From Priapulus caudatus (Eukaryota; Priapulida; Priapulimorpha; Priapulimorphida; Priapulidae): DNA of 35,423 nt. The translations under genes and the position numbers were made by a program. Below, one piece after another: positions 18,766 to 29,735 of the stretch. Where the stretch lies: NCBI RefSeq assembly GCF_000485595.1, contig NW_014577638.1:58649-94071 (forward strand). Reading direction: 5' to 3'. The notes under the pieces were generated by a model. It did not search any database. It was given only the letters and a program-made list of their open reading frames with translations, and was not told the DNA's origin. Each line of letters opens with the position of its first letter. The stretch's first letter is position 1.

Positions 18766-18831
18766 GTTTCACATTTGACAGTAAGTCTGTGACATCAAGT
18801 TTAGATGTGTCGATGCAGCGTATATACGTAC

Positions 18832-18973
18832 CTGTCACAAGACCGTAGGTGAATAGAGAACGTAGACACTGGTAGCGAAGTTAACTAAGGATGCATCCCG
18901 TGGCAGCGACCAACCCTCACCTATGATCACCGGTCTAATGCCATACTGCCTCGCTAGTACACTAGCAACGGAG
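18832..18973 (-). CDS. SLC16-like transporter exon 2, frame broken by indels
   Basis: The acceptor TATTTGCAG precedes 18973 and the donor GACAG|GTACGT follows 18832 on the minus strand. Segments in different frames read ASVLARQYGIRPVIIG, GLVAATGC, NFATSVYVLY and TYGLVTG. Together they correspond to the loop after TM2, TM3 and TM4 of monocarboxylate transporters. At least three one-base indels interrupt the frame. The end (ACA G) leaves one base, which exactly fits GT AGC GGT at the start of exon 3 to give GLVTGSGLGLAYTPS. Sequencing error or pseudogene decay cannot be separated here; the adjoining array is also error-rich. Confidence 0.7.
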
Positions 18974-19061
18974 CTGCAAATACACGGGGATTAAAATTTA
19001 TAGAGATCCAGTCAAACATTGCTTCAGGAGACACCTCGATAGAATGGTGCTGCAGTGTGTG

Positions 19062-19082
19062 CGTGCGTGCGTGCGTGCGTGT
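19062..19082. repeat. GTGC short tandem repeat
   Basis: (GTGC)n of about 20 bases with a degenerate TG-rich flank to 19190. Confidence 0.7.
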
Positions 19083-19344
19083 GTGTTGCGTGCTACGTGC
19101 TTGTTCTGCTGTGCTTGCTGGGTGTTGTGCGTGCTGTCGCGTTGCGTGCGTGTGTGGTGTACGTCGTGTCTGCGAATCATGTGTGTCGTGCATTGTGTAT
19201 AGACATTTCTGTTATATGCGTAAAGGACACTGGTGTTTCCTTTGAATAGCCCTCATGCACAGATTTAATAAGATTTACAGATATTCCTTCCCTGCGCTCA
19301 GAGGTTGTGGTCCTTCTGACATTGATAATATTCCTGGGTAGTCC

Positions 19345-19435
19345 CCACAGACTATTATATATATATATATACAATATTATATATATTATAATATATATAT
19401 ATATAATATCTATTATATATATATATAATATCGCT
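19345..19435. repeat. TA-rich tract
   Basis: Interrupted (TA)n with ATTATA and foldback potential. Confidence 0.85.
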
Positions 19436-19561
19436 CTGACAGCTGCAAGCAGGAAACGTCTGTAGGCCATCTCTACAGAGAATAGGCATGCAGGAAAGTG
19501 GAATTGATAGATTGGATAGACATGTTTATCTGTCTTAGTTATACTTATCAAATACGTGTGT

Positions 19562-19675
19562 GCTAAAGCGAGGCGAGAGCGATGAGAGGAGAGTGAGAGT
19601 GAGTGAGAGAGAGTGAGAGTGAGAAAGAGAGCGAGACAGCGAGAGAGAGCGAGAGAGAGGGAGAGACAGAGAACA
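19562..19675. repeat. GA-rich tract
   Basis: Imperfect (GA)n with GAGT and GAGC variants. Confidence 0.85.
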
Positions 19676-19916
19676 TGCGTGAATTAATGTTCTAGATCTA
19701 TGATATATATTATAGACAACCTGCAGGAACAGCGTGTATTGATCGGGTAATGGCATCTTGCAATAGATACGGGTGCATGTACGTAACCCTACAAATAACT
19801 AGCGGGAAAAAAAAAAACCTGTTTGTAGGGTGGGGTTGTCGTTTTATCTGAGACACGTGCATTTGAAGTTTGAACCCTTTACACAGCTGGTGCCACTGTC
19901 TGGGTACATACAGGAA

Positions 19917-20262
19917 CATGCGCAGGCAGGCGCACACACGCAAGCGCCGACACACGCGTGCATGCACGCACACACGCGCACACGTGCACGCACACACGCG
20001 TACACGTGCACGCACACACGCGTACACGTGCACGCACACACACGTACACACACGTACATAAGCACGCGCACGTACACATGCACGCATACGCACGTACACA
20101 CACGTACATAAGCACGCGCACGTACATAAGCGCACATGTGCACACGTGATCACATATGCACGCAGACACGTACACATGCACGCACACACACACGTACACA
20201 CGCACGCACACGCTCACCCGCGCGCACATACGCACGCATGCACGCATATACACGCCTGCTAT
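19917..20262. repeat. CA/ACGT-rich tract, 345 bp
   Basis: Imperfect (CA)n with repeated CGTACACGTGCACGCACACA-like 20-mers. Long open frames in all directions are repeat artefacts. Confidence 0.9.
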
Positions 20263-20509
20263 GCCCTATGCTGCGAGCATGGCGTGTGATGTACAGTGTG
20301 AGTAGATCGGGCTATATGTATCATGTGCCGTGTATGTACCGACGTGCACGAGAAAACGTTGATCGAGCCATATATATGCGCATATATAACATATGTACAT
20401 ATTATATATATATGCACATGTTATATTCGAGCACATTCGTTATTAGGAGTGTATACCTATAGCCAGGCCACCGACAGACACATTGATAATAATCAAGAGT
20501 AGATAATAA

Positions 20510-20548
20510 CACAGAGAGAGAGAGGGTGGAGATCGAGAGAGAGAGAGA

Positions 20549-20584
<36 letters not shown>

Positions 20585-20610
20585 CGGAGACAGCGAAAGA
20601 GAGAGCGCTA
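20510..20610. repeat. GA microsatellite
   Basis: (GA)n with short interruptions, about 30 bases from the donor of SLC16-like exon 1, on its intron side. Confidence 0.92.
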
Positions 20611-20639
20611 CGTATATATGCACACGTACTATACCTTAC

Positions 20640-20844
20640 CGATCAGGAATTTACTTCCCAGGTGTATGGACCCAATCCAGGCAGTCACTCCTTTCGACTG
20701 TTTGAAATAGTCGAGGAATTCAACGTAGAAAACCGCAAAGGACATGCAGATACCGAATGTGACAAAGTTAGCACTGAAGGAGGCAACGAGGACGACCCAT
20801 GCCCAGCCTCTGTCAATGTTGTCGCCTCTCTTTCGACCCTCCAT
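20640..20844 (-). CDS. SLC16/monocarboxylate-transporter-like gene, exon 1
   Basis: Proton-linked or facilitative carrier of the major facilitator superfamily in the plasma membrane; substrate unknown. ATG at 20844 (context ATTATGG, a good Kozak match) starts MEGRKRGDNIDRGWAWVVLV, and the exon continues through ASFSANFVTFGICMSFAVFY (TM1) to WIGSIHLGSKFLIG. DRGWAW is a variant of the family motif (D/E)G(G)(W/Y)(G/A)W before TM1, with R in place of the second G. TAWIGSI before TM2 is also typical. Donor G|GTAAGG leaves one base. An upstream in-frame GTG at 20877 is not needed. Intact, 68 codons. The subtype (MCT9/12/14-like or other) cannot be told. Confidence 0.88.
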
Positions 20845-21057
20845 AATGGCGACAGTGTCGTTGTAATATCCACACACGACTTTACGATGTTCAGCATTTA
20901 CTGCTTTACACTCATGGCCGGCCTAATTCGCTCCCAGCTGTTGTTGCTGCGTGTCCGTGCATGTGTGTGTGCTGCTAGCCATAGCTACTGCGACACTGCC
21001 TCTTTGTTCATATCTGGCAGCGAGGGATGTCATTATTGACAGCATGGGTGCGTTGCG

Positions 21058-21088
<31 letters not shown>

Positions 21089-21225
21089 TGTTGCCTGCGT
21101 GCCTGCCTTACTAACCCGGCCTTGCCCCCTCTCTCCCTCCGGTTATATAGGCTCCGAGTCTCAGAATCTAGGCAGCGAGGACGTAGCATGACTCGCATAT
21201 ATCATGTGCTAACAGTGTTTGCGTA
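20845..21225. other. Upstream region of the SLC16-like gene
   Basis: Would hold the 5' UTR and promoter of the minus-strand gene. Contains a (TGCC)n run at 21060-21110. No TATA box or other motif that I would call. Confidence 0.4.
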
Positions 21226-21277
21226 CTCTCCCTCTATCTATAGTTCGTCTGCCCCTCTGCTTATCTCCCCCGCTCAC

Positions 21278-21560
<283 letters not shown>

Positions 21561-21569
21561 TGCTCGATC

Positions 21570-21805
<236 letters not shown>

Positions 21806-21931
21806 GTGTATGGCATGTATTATTAGGAGTCACCAAATACTGCAAAGTCCTCGTACCAGTCCAAAGGACTGTAATGTACTCCAGAGTACAACGACCGACG
21901 CAGCCGGTACCCATGCAGTCAGGAAGGATAG

Positions 21932-21985
21932 ATATGATCAGAAGTAGATAACAGGGATTCCCTATTATCTACTTCTGATATGATA
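21932..21985. repeat. Palindrome with about 26-bp arms and no loop
   Basis: ATATGATCAGAAGTAGATAA... is followed directly by its inverse ending TTATCTACTTCTGATATGAT, with the centre at 21957/21958 (CAGGGA/TTCCCT). About two mismatches. Confidence 0.75.
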
Positions 21986-22182
21986 TATATCATTACAACC
22001 ATGGATATCATATACCTTGGTGTGCCTATATACACCTTTACGTGTGTAGATAATTATGATATCTATGATTACAACAGACTAGCAGAGATACCTGACGCTG
22101 CACGGATAAAAATTGAAAACATGGTAGGACGCAATATAGAATGTGAAATGCCCCCCCACACCCCACCGGCTACTTTTTTTTT

Positions 22183-22470
22183 AGCTCACCTTGACATCGT
22201 CAAGCTGAGCTATTGCCATGGGTCGTCGTCCGTCGTACGTCCGTCCGTCCGTCCGTCTTTCCGTCAACATTTGGCTACGGTAAACGATAACTCAGGAACC
22301 GTTTGACCCACATGTTTGAAATTGGGTATAGTTGTTACTGCTATGCTCCCATATTGATCGACGTACTTTCGAGCCACGGCAATTTTTTGGCAAAAATGGG
22401 AATTGCCATTAGTCAGTTCAGGTTCAACAGATTTTGCTTATTTTTGGTATGTGAATGAATAAGGGCTAGT
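22183..22470 (+). mobile_element. Dispersed AGCTCA-type repeat, second copy
   Basis: Head hairpin AGCTCACCTTGACATCGTCA, then AGCTGAGCT, followed by GTCGTCCGTCGTACGTCCGT runs and CCGTCAACATTTGGC. It shares head, order and GTCCG run with the element at 6571. Similar elements are widespread in marine invertebrate genomes. A poly-T stretch precedes the head. The 3' end is not defined. Confidence 0.55.
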
Positions 22471-23790
22471 GGTTTTGATGTTTAAAAAAAAGAAAAGCAA
22501 ATTGGGTAGGTTTCGGCAATTATATAGCATATTATATAGACACGCAGATAACAAACAGTCTGTGGTGTCACACTCGTCTGGTTCGTTTTACAAGATTTCA
22601 TTGACAATATCTTTAATGCAAAATTGGTATTTCCTCTCCACCCTGCTGATAAAACGTCTATATTAGAGTAAAGTTTTACAAAATATGTCGGAACGCAGCA
22701 TAACCTATTTATTTCGAACGCCATCGCTAAGAAACATCAAATCGGGTATAGCGTCATCTACCGTCACAAATTGTGATTTATTTTGGTCTATAAATTATTA
22801 TTGCGATATACAGATGGCAACCGTGTGCTACCGCCTAGAAAACCTCATACGAAGTAAACACTTCCATGCAACCAATTAACCTTTGACAAAAGTTGTGTTA
22901 TAGGCAGGGAAACACCGTTGTCACGTGGTATATAGCAGCTACGTGGAATAAGCGTATCCTCTCAATCTTACACGTTACACATCGGGAGCTCCACTTTTCG
23001 GCAGTGCCTAAATCGGAATATTATAAAAACGTTAAATGGCGATCATTTAGGTGTAACGCCATCACTCGCCCACATCTCAGACTTTCACATTTCAAACATT
23101 TATTTTCACATACAAAATTACACATAATTATCAAAAGTATATAATGGGAGTTCTCCCATATACACTCTTCGTTTCTATAATGTACGTCGATGGTTTACTC
23201 AATTAAAACTGACTTCTTCTCACTCACTCATTTGTGTCCTTTTTTGTGGTGAGCTACAGTGTCATTGACACTTTCATTTACGCTTCCTCCTCCTCTTTCT
23301 GCCTTCCTGGCCACTATCCTCCTCAATTCTGCCTGTTTTCCACCACCACCTCCTCTTGCTCCGCCTGCACTACTTCCCCCACCACTCTCTCCTTTCGTTC
23401 ATCTTACCGCTCATTCCTTTCTTCGTTCTGGTTATCTCCTGTCACGTGGCCAAATTGGTCTGGGCTGACCTCAAGTGACATTGAAGGTCACCTTTAACCC
23501 AATCCTACCTCCTGACCAGAGACCACGCGAATGTCCGTGCGAAAAAATCTCTCTGTGTCTCTCCTATTGAACGCGAGTGGAGGAAATGCCACACACGCAG
23601 GGAAACTTCACTATATTTGTACAGATGTAGACGTCTCTGCAGATGTAGATAGGGCCTACACGTGATAACATATATAGGTGAACGGCAACAATGTATAAAT
23701 AATTCAGCTGTAAGTCAACATAAAGATTAAAAAACAACAGAAATAGAAAATAATGAACGAAAACCATGGCCATACGTTGGCATTTGACAT
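22471..23790. other. Intergenic DNA, no recognised gene
   Basis: Moderately AT-rich with ordinary codon-like open frames (for example 22893-23144) but no recognisable domain and no convincing exon structure. A C/T-rich patch lies at 23290-23420. Confidence 0.5.
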
Positions 23791-23829
23791 GTAATGTTTT
23801 TTTTACTTATTTTTTCCAATTGTGCTTGC

Positions 23830-24030
23830 AGGAAAGAGATGGTGGTGAATCTGTCAGTGAGATGTCATGATAGATATTTGTGTGAGAAAAAAGCAAAGCA
23901 ACAGGCAAGTTTACAGATTACAGATTTTAGTTTACAGATACAAATCTCCACACTGAGAATTAACCACGTAATGCAATATAATAGAAAACCGTACTGATAT
24001 CCTAATTACAACATATCGATTAATATAGAG
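23830..24030 (+). repeat. Dispersed repeat, plus-strand copy (partner 15540-15760)
   Basis: Starts at TTGCAGGAAAGAGATGG, passes GTGGTGAATCTGTCAGTGAG, CAACAGGCAAG and GAATTAACCACG, and ends at ACATATCGATTAATA. The TTTTTTCCAATTGTGCTTGCAG before it looks like a 3' splice site, and the other copy has TTTGCAG at the same point, so a former exon or an element with a splice site is possible. Confidence 0.6.
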
Positions 24031-24036
24031 AGATAG

Positions 24037-24048
24037 GGAGATAGAGGG

Positions 24049-24113
<65 letters not shown>

Positions 24114-24310
24114 AGAGAAAGTAAGAGAGAGGGCGCGCGCGAATGAGAAAGAACGCGAAAGAGGCAGAACATAACGAAAGAGAGTGGGAGATAGAGAGGG
24201 GGAACTGCATGCGTACGGTTCCTTGCCGATTGGAAATAGAAAACGAGAGAGAAAGAGGTGGGAAGAGAGAAAGAGAAAGAGAGTGAGAGAGAGAGCGAGG
24301 GAAAGGTGGG

Positions 24311-24349
<39 letters not shown>

Positions 24350-24392
24350 GAGAGAGAGAGAGAGAGAGACGAGAGACGAGAGAGAGAGAGAC

Positions 24393-24426
<34 letters not shown>

Positions 24427-24500
24427 GCGGGCGAGAGAGAGAGAGAGAGAGAGAGAAGCGAGGAGAGAGCGAAGAGAGAGAGAGAGAGAGAGAGAGTATT
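24037..24500. repeat. GA-rich tracts with unique island
   Basis: (GA)n at 24055-24110 and 24314-24500, separated by degenerate GA-rich DNA and a short unique island near 24205-24240. Open frames on both strands are artefacts. Confidence 0.92.
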
Positions 24501-24504
24501 TTTT

Positions 24505-25110
24505 GTGGTGGAATGACGTGTGGCTGAGAGTTTCTGGTTTTCAAGCAATTATGTCGTACACTATGGAAGCAACATTACTAGAAGAATAAGCGCTATTGTA
24601 CATGACAGGCCTCGTAGCTTCCGACGCCATTCTAAGAAGGTGGTAAGGAAAATACGCTCCGGCGGATTTCCAGAAGAGGCCTTTCAGCGGCAAGATTTAA
24701 TTTGATTATTATCGGTGCTATTCTATGCTGAGAGTAAAGGACGTCGGTGAAGCCCGTTCATATCTATTGCGCAATAAATTACGCGGCTGGAATCCTATCA
24801 GAAAAATCTGCTTAGCAGGAGTGAAGTAACCCTGCACAGCGTGCGACGGTGCAATTGGTAAACGAAAACCCGTACGCGACTTTCAGCTGGGCGTGGACGG
24901 CGATGGTGGGCTGAGGCACATGCAGGCGATCAAGCGAATTGCTATTTTAATTGGGTTTCCGGTTGCGTATCGGAGAGTTGGCAGGGGAAGGCGGCGCGCT
25001 GCTGTGGCTTTTCACGGGTCTCCACGCGGCAAACGAGGCAAAATGTTGGGGACCGTATTGTAAACCCACGTGACGGCCAAATAAGGTAATGGGCGGCAGG
25101 TAATGTGATT
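24505..25110. other. Intergenic DNA, no recognised gene
   Basis: Balanced composition, GC richer than elsewhere. Frames such as 24520-24705 plus have no recognisable motif. Nothing assignable. Confidence 0.45.
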
Positions 25111-25124
25111 AAAACGGGGGACGT

Positions 25125-25224
25125 GAGAGACGAGGAAGAAAGAAAGAAAGAGAGTGTGGAGAGAGAGAGAGAGATGTAGAGAGAACGCACGTGAGAGAGA
25201 GACGGTGATGAGATAGCGAGAGTA

Positions 25225-25256
<32 letters not shown>

Positions 25257-25369
25257 TGCGTGTGTGTGTGTGTGTGTGTGTGTGCGGGTGTGTGTGTGCA
25301 AGAGATAGCCAGGGTGTGTGAGAGAGAAAGAGCCAGGGGGTGTGTATGTGTGTGTGTGTGTGTGTGTGC

Positions 25370-25410
<41 letters not shown>
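25125..25410. repeat. GA and GT/GTGC repeat cluster
   Basis: GA-rich, then (GTGC)n/(GT)n at 25225-25300, (GT)n at 25340-25368 and (GA)n at 25373-25410. Confidence 0.92.
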
Positions 25411-25414
<4 letters not shown>

Positions 25415-25766
25415 AGAGCGCACAAGTAAGCACGAGGAAGAAAGAGACACATAGGATAAGTAAGAAGTTAGGGGAGAGAGATGAGACGGGCGTAAACAGA
25501 CATAGGAAGAAAAACCAAGAAAGAACACCACAAATATAGAAGGAGAAGAGAGATGGGAAGGAGACAGATTTCCTCCTGCACACACAACGGGAATAGAGCA
25601 CGCACTTGCTCGTTAAGTTAATGTGCATTTAACCTGAACTGAGGATTACCGGACGCTATTATTCTGCAGTCAATGCCACCTCCACATGACTAACCTGAAT
25701 CTACTGGCTATAGCCTCCGCATAGATCGCATCTATATATAATAGTATCCATGGAGTAGATAGAATC

Positions 25767-25842
25767 ACGAGTCCGAATAGAACATAGAATAAATAAAGTA
25801 GCGAAAAAATAAATGGTCTATTTTCTATTATGGACTCTTGAT
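25767..25842. repeat. Short foldback repeat (ATCAAGAGTCC family), copy 1
   Basis: The arm ATCACGAGTCCGAATAGAA (25767-25785) is the inverse of TTCTATTATGGACTCTTGAT (25823-25842) with small differences. The same arms occur perfectly at 33884-33952. It abuts the larger foldback starting at 25846. Confidence 0.65.
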
Positions 25843-25845
25843 AGA

Positions 25846-26256
25846 ATCAAGAGCGTAGAAAAAAGGAGAGCGTACAACGGTGAAATGCTGAAAACATGTT
25901 GCAGTATTAGTCGAATTAATAAACTTTCCCCGTTTTATTTTGACGATTCTTTGCAGTATTATTGATCAGCTATCTTACCTTGTTAATATAAAACAAACCG
26001 CATGTTCCTACGACTACGAGCAGGTACCTCGAGTCGGTTTTCGGCGAAAATACCAGATTTTCACCGCTCATTATCTCAGCGTAGGGGCATCGTAGGGACA
26101 TGCGGTTTGTTTCATATTAACAAGGTAGGACAGCTGATCAATGATAGTGCAAAGAATCGTCAAAATAACACGGGGAAGTTTATTAATTCGACTAATACTG
26201 CAACATGGTTTCAGCATTTCACCGTTGTACGCTTTCCTTCTTTATACGCTCTTGAT
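25846..26256. mobile_element. Large foldback element, arms about 168 bp, loop 76 bp
   Basis: Left arm 25846-26013 starts ATCAAGAGCGTAG and contains ACAACGGTGAAATGCTGAAA and ATTGATCAGCTATCTTACCT. Right arm 26090-26256 is its inverse with few mismatches, ending CGCTCTTGAT. The long, nearly symmetric arms and short loop are typical of MITE or foldback elements. Its outer ends share ATCAAGAG with the short foldback family next to it. No target-site duplication could be fixed. The 88-codon open frame at 26002 is a by-product. Confidence 0.8.
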
Positions 26257-26444
26257 AGAATGCAATAGCTAGGACTCTGAAGAATCGAATATATAATAGA
26301 TATGTAGATGATTCACTATGTCCGATGTGATTTCCGGTGGCAGTAAATCCTAGGAGATACGTAACCTCCGGTACAGGTCCTGCAGCGCAAATAAAACACG
26401 CGCAAAAATACGATGCATACATAATTGGACAAAAAAACATTGCA

Positions 26445-26720
26445 CACACACGCATCTACACGCACGCACGCACGCGCGCACACACACACACACACGCGCA
26501 CACAAACACACATCAATACAAATACCAATATATCAATATCAATATACATATATGCGTGCGTGCGTGTGTCCGTGCGTGAGCGTGCGTGTGTCCGTGCGTG
26601 AGCGTGCGTGTGTGTATGCGTCTCTGCGTGCGTGTGTGCATGTGCGTGCGTGCGTGCGTGATTGTACATGCGTGCGTGCGTGCGTGCGTGTGTGTGTGTG
26701 CGTGTGTGCGTGCGCGCATA
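26445..26720. repeat. CA-rich then TGCG-rich tract
   Basis: (ACGC)n/(CA)n at 26445-26515, then imperfect (TGCG)n/(TG)n to 26720. Confidence 0.9.
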
Positions 26721-26993
26721 CCTAATAGCTATATTACGGCACAGAATTGCCGCAGTGCCGCAGACAGAGCTATGCACGCATGCGCGGGTAGCGCGCGGAT
26801 ACCCCCCCCCCCGCTCCGCTCCGTCGTTCACATGCGCCGAGCCATCCGTCATACGATCAATAATTCCCTGCAAGTCCCGGCAAACCCTCGACTGAAGCTC
26901 AACGTTCGTCATTGTAGGCATGCGCAGTGTCGCATCTATAAGAATAGGAGCTGACGTCAACGTAAGGCACATCCAGAGGCAATCGGGAGGCTG

Positions 26994-26998
<5 letters not shown>

Positions 26999-27032
<34 letters not shown>
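26999..27032. repeat. CA microsatellite
   Basis: (AC)n of about 34 bases. Confidence 0.95.
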
Positions 27033-27036
<4 letters not shown>

Positions 27037-27247
27037 GCAGACAGACAGAGAAAGAGAGCGAGAGAGGAGGACAGAGCACGCCTCTTGGATCGCCGCTGTA
27101 AATTATTGGTGAGTCTAAGATCTTTCTAATCATTCATTCTCTCCTCTTCGTTGCTACCGGTGACCATGCACATACGGTTTGTCTGTAATTTCAAAATCGA
27201 TCACACGTTCGGTTTTTGTGTGTGATTTATTGAAATGTAACGCGCGG

Positions 27248-27365
27248 ATATATATATATATATATACAGATAGACAGATAGATAGATAGATAGATAGACA
27301 GATATATAGATAGGTAGATAGACAGATAGACAGATAGATAGATAGATAGATATAGATAGATAGAG
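27248..27365. repeat. TA and GATA/GACA microsatellite
   Basis: (TA)n followed by (GATA)n with GACA variants. Confidence 0.93.
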
Positions 27366-27369
27366 AATG

Positions 27370-27940
27370 GAGGCATTTCTGGACGGACGATATATATATA
27401 TAGACTAGATATATAGATAGACTATATATAGATAGTATATTAGAATGCGGCGAAACCCTCGCGTTATCACAATCCCTTATATATCACAGATATTAGCGAT
27501 TTATTACGAATTCCCCACGGGCGTCTCGTAAATAGAGAATATTGTATATCATCAGTATGTTGGGTATGTTATAATCATCAGTACCATAGCTGTGTACACG
27601 CGAGCGACCAGCGCTGGATAATTTTAATACTGAAGCCGTATTTTGTCATGTGTATAGCGGCAGAATGGGTGCATGGTGTTGCTTTCCCGCAGTGCGTGGG
27701 ATATAAGTGTATGCAATAACGTGGGTATGTGTGTGCGGAGAATTCCAGCAGTAATCTGATGTCTCAGTTATCGTCAGGTTACATAAATGGAACATCGGCC
27801 AGAAGCATCCTGTAAACAACTTCTCATGTAAGGCGTAGAAGCGCATCTGCGTGGATTTATATTCCGTGTATGTAGTTTAGTGTATAAAAAACATGTTTAC
27901 TGCGCATGAATTCTTTTCTATCATGAATGAGATGCGAATG
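27370..27940. other. Intergenic or intron DNA, no recognised gene
   Basis: Mixed composition. If the SLC16-like exon at 28913-29659 belongs to a gene here, its TM12 exon should lie to the left on the minus strand; I could not find a segment that reads like TM12. Confidence 0.4.
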
Positions 27941-27949
27941 TGATTTGTG

Positions 27950-28185
27950 CATGCGTGTGTGTGCGTGCGTGCTTGCATGTTCGTGCGCGAGCGTGCGCGT
28001 GTGCGTGCGCGCTTGCGTGCGCGCTTGCGTGTTCGTGCGCGTGCTTGCGTGTGCGTGCGTGCTTGCGTGTTCGTGCGCGAGCGTGCGTGCGTGTGTGCGT
28101 GCGTGCGTGTGTGCGTGCGTGCGTTTGTGCGTGCGTGCGTGATTGCGTGTTCGTGCTTGCGTGTGCGTGCGAGCGTTTACGCGTG
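27950..28185. repeat. TGCG-rich tract
   Basis: Imperfect (TGCG)n with TTGCG and TGTGCG variants. Confidence 0.9.
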
Positions 28186-28395
28186 ACGAGTATCGTTGAT
28201 TTAACTGCAGCGTGGCGTAAATTCTATGTAATCATGCATCAATGTAATAGATATAGGTTCTGTCATTGAGCAGCTAGTGGTGAACTGCTTATTCACCGCT
28301 CTGTTACTCCTCTAACCTTGCTGTTAGACTGCGAGTGCAATATGATAATTACTAAGTGAATAAATAATTAGGTGAATGGTACGTCCTTCTAGATG

Positions 28396-28404
28396 GATGC
28401 ACAC

Positions 28405-28489
<85 letters not shown>
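28396..28489. repeat. CA microsatellite, about 90 bp
   Basis: (CA)n, almost perfect. The flanking sequences GTGAATGGTACGTCCTTCTA (about 28373) and GTAAATGGTACATCCTTCAA (about 28584), each followed by GATG, are related, suggesting a local duplication of about 210 bp. Confidence 0.93.
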
Positions 28490-28490
<1 letters not shown>

Positions 28491-28731
28491 GAGAGAGATG
28501 TGTGTAGCATGAGACTAACGACCCTAGTATTAGATTGGACCGTGAGTGGGATATGATAACTACTAAGTGAATGGAAATAATTAGGTAAATGGTACATCCT
28601 TCAAGATGCATGTATGCACAATGCATGTGTGCATGTGTGCATGCCTGCGTGCGTGCGTGCGTGCGTGCGTGCTTGCGTGCCTGTGTGCATGCCTGCGTGC
28701 GTGCGTGCGTGCCTGCGTGCGCGTGTACGTA

Positions 28732-28958
28732 CCTGCTACGGGCGGACCCAGCAGCGCCGTGGCACCGACCGTGCGTTCGTGCGTGCGTGCGTGCGTGCGT
28801 GTGTGCGTGCGTGCGCGTGTGCGTGCCTGCTACCAGCGGACCCAGCAGCGCCCCGGCACCGACCATGCGTGCGTGCGTGCGTGCGTGCGTGCGGGCGTGC
28901 GCGTGTACGTACCTGCTACGGGCGGTCCCAGCAGCGCCCCGGCACCGACCGCGAACAT
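28732..28958 (-). repeat. Three tandem copies of an exon end plus splice donor
   Basis: The core CAGCAGCGCC recurs at 28749, 28843 and 28929 (spacing 94 and 86). On the minus strand each copy reads GTCGGTGC, then GCGCTGCTGGG, then CC...GTAGCAG, encoding VGAGALLGPPVAG, followed by GTACGTAC (donor) or, in the middle copy, GCACGCAC, then a (CGCA)n run. Only the 28929 copy is in frame with the complete upstream exon; the other two are decoy or alternative exon ends. (TGCG)n spacers probably drove the expansion. Confidence 0.88.
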
Positions 28959-29659
28959 GCCGTATCCGTACGCGCTCGCCAGCATCTCGATTCCGAACAG
29001 CTTCACCGTCACCGTGGCGAGGAACGCCAGCTTCGTCCCGTAAGCGAATCCCATCACGAGCGCCAGCGCGACGAACGACGTGAACGAGGAACCGGTGAGG
29101 TAGAGCGTCGCCGCGACGCCGTGCGCCGCCGTCAACACGTTGTACGCAACCAGGCAGTCGACGCGGCGATCGTTGCCTAACAACGCCGTCGTGAGGCGGC
29201 CGGCGGCGTTGGCGACGCCAACGACGGAGAGGAGGAGGGCGCTGCTGTCTCGCGAGATGCCGCGAGACACCGTGAACTCGTTGACGATGACGAAGAAGGT
29301 GAACGCTCCCGCCGCCCAGCAGAAGTAGTCGCAGAGGTAGAGCGCGAACTTGGCGCTACGCAGCAGCCGCGTCTGCAGCAGCGCCGCGATCCCGCCGCCC
29401 GCCGCCGCCGCGCCGGGGACCGCCGGCAGGGGGCGCTGCAGCGCGCCGACGACGCACAGCTGGAGGGAGATGGCGGCGGTGAGCAGCATTGTTCCTCGCC
29501 ATCCGTACGCGTCGATGATGGCTTGGAAGAGGATCGGACAGAGCAGCGGCCCGACAGCGCCCCCTACGAAGGTGAGCGCGGTGGCTAGCGTGCGCCGCTG
29601 CTCGAAGTATAGACTCACGGCGATGACGGAGGGCGTGTAGGCAAGACCCAGACCGCTAC
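28913..29659 (-). CDS. SLC16/monocarboxylate-transporter-like exon, TM4 to TM11, intact
   Basis: Acceptor GTGTCTTGCAG before 29659, donor GCAG|GTACGT after 28913. 747 nt, entering with one base needed from upstream and leaving one base. It starts GSGLGLAYTPSVIAVSLYFE (end of TM4 and the TM4-5 signature YFEQRR), then TLATALTFVGGAVGPLL (TM5), DAYGWRGTMLLTAAISL (TM6), a short Ala/Pro-rich cytosolic loop, FALYLCDYFCWAAGAFTFFV (TM7), VVGVANAAGRLTTALLG (TM8, with the GR typical of the family), further TM9-10, and GMFAVGAGALLGPPVAG (TM11). TM12 and the C-tail are missing. Exons 1 and 2 are not found upstream (above 29735), while exon 2 at 18973-18832 fits its phase perfectly. Very GC- and CpG-rich, with no indels. 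Either the misplaced exon 3 of the gene at 20.8 kb or a paralogue. Confidence 0.92.
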
Positions 29660-29735
29660 CTGCAAGACACAGAGAGAGAATGTATGATAGCATGGTATAC
29701 AGAATGGTACAAGACCCAGACCGCTACCTGCAAGA
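29643..29735 (-). repeat. Two clean units of the 68-bp splice-acceptor repeat
   Basis: AAGACCCAGACCGCTACCTG, followed by CAAG, occurs at 29643 and 29711 (period 68). The first overlaps the real exon start at 29659; the second is a decoy acceptor plus exon start. The repeat ends abruptly at 29735, where unrelated AT-rich sequence begins. Confidence 0.9.

Noticed and set aside
28589-29180. Cys/Val/Arg-rich plus-strand open frames
   Set aside because: Antisense to the SLC16-like exon and to TGCG repeats; no coding evidence.
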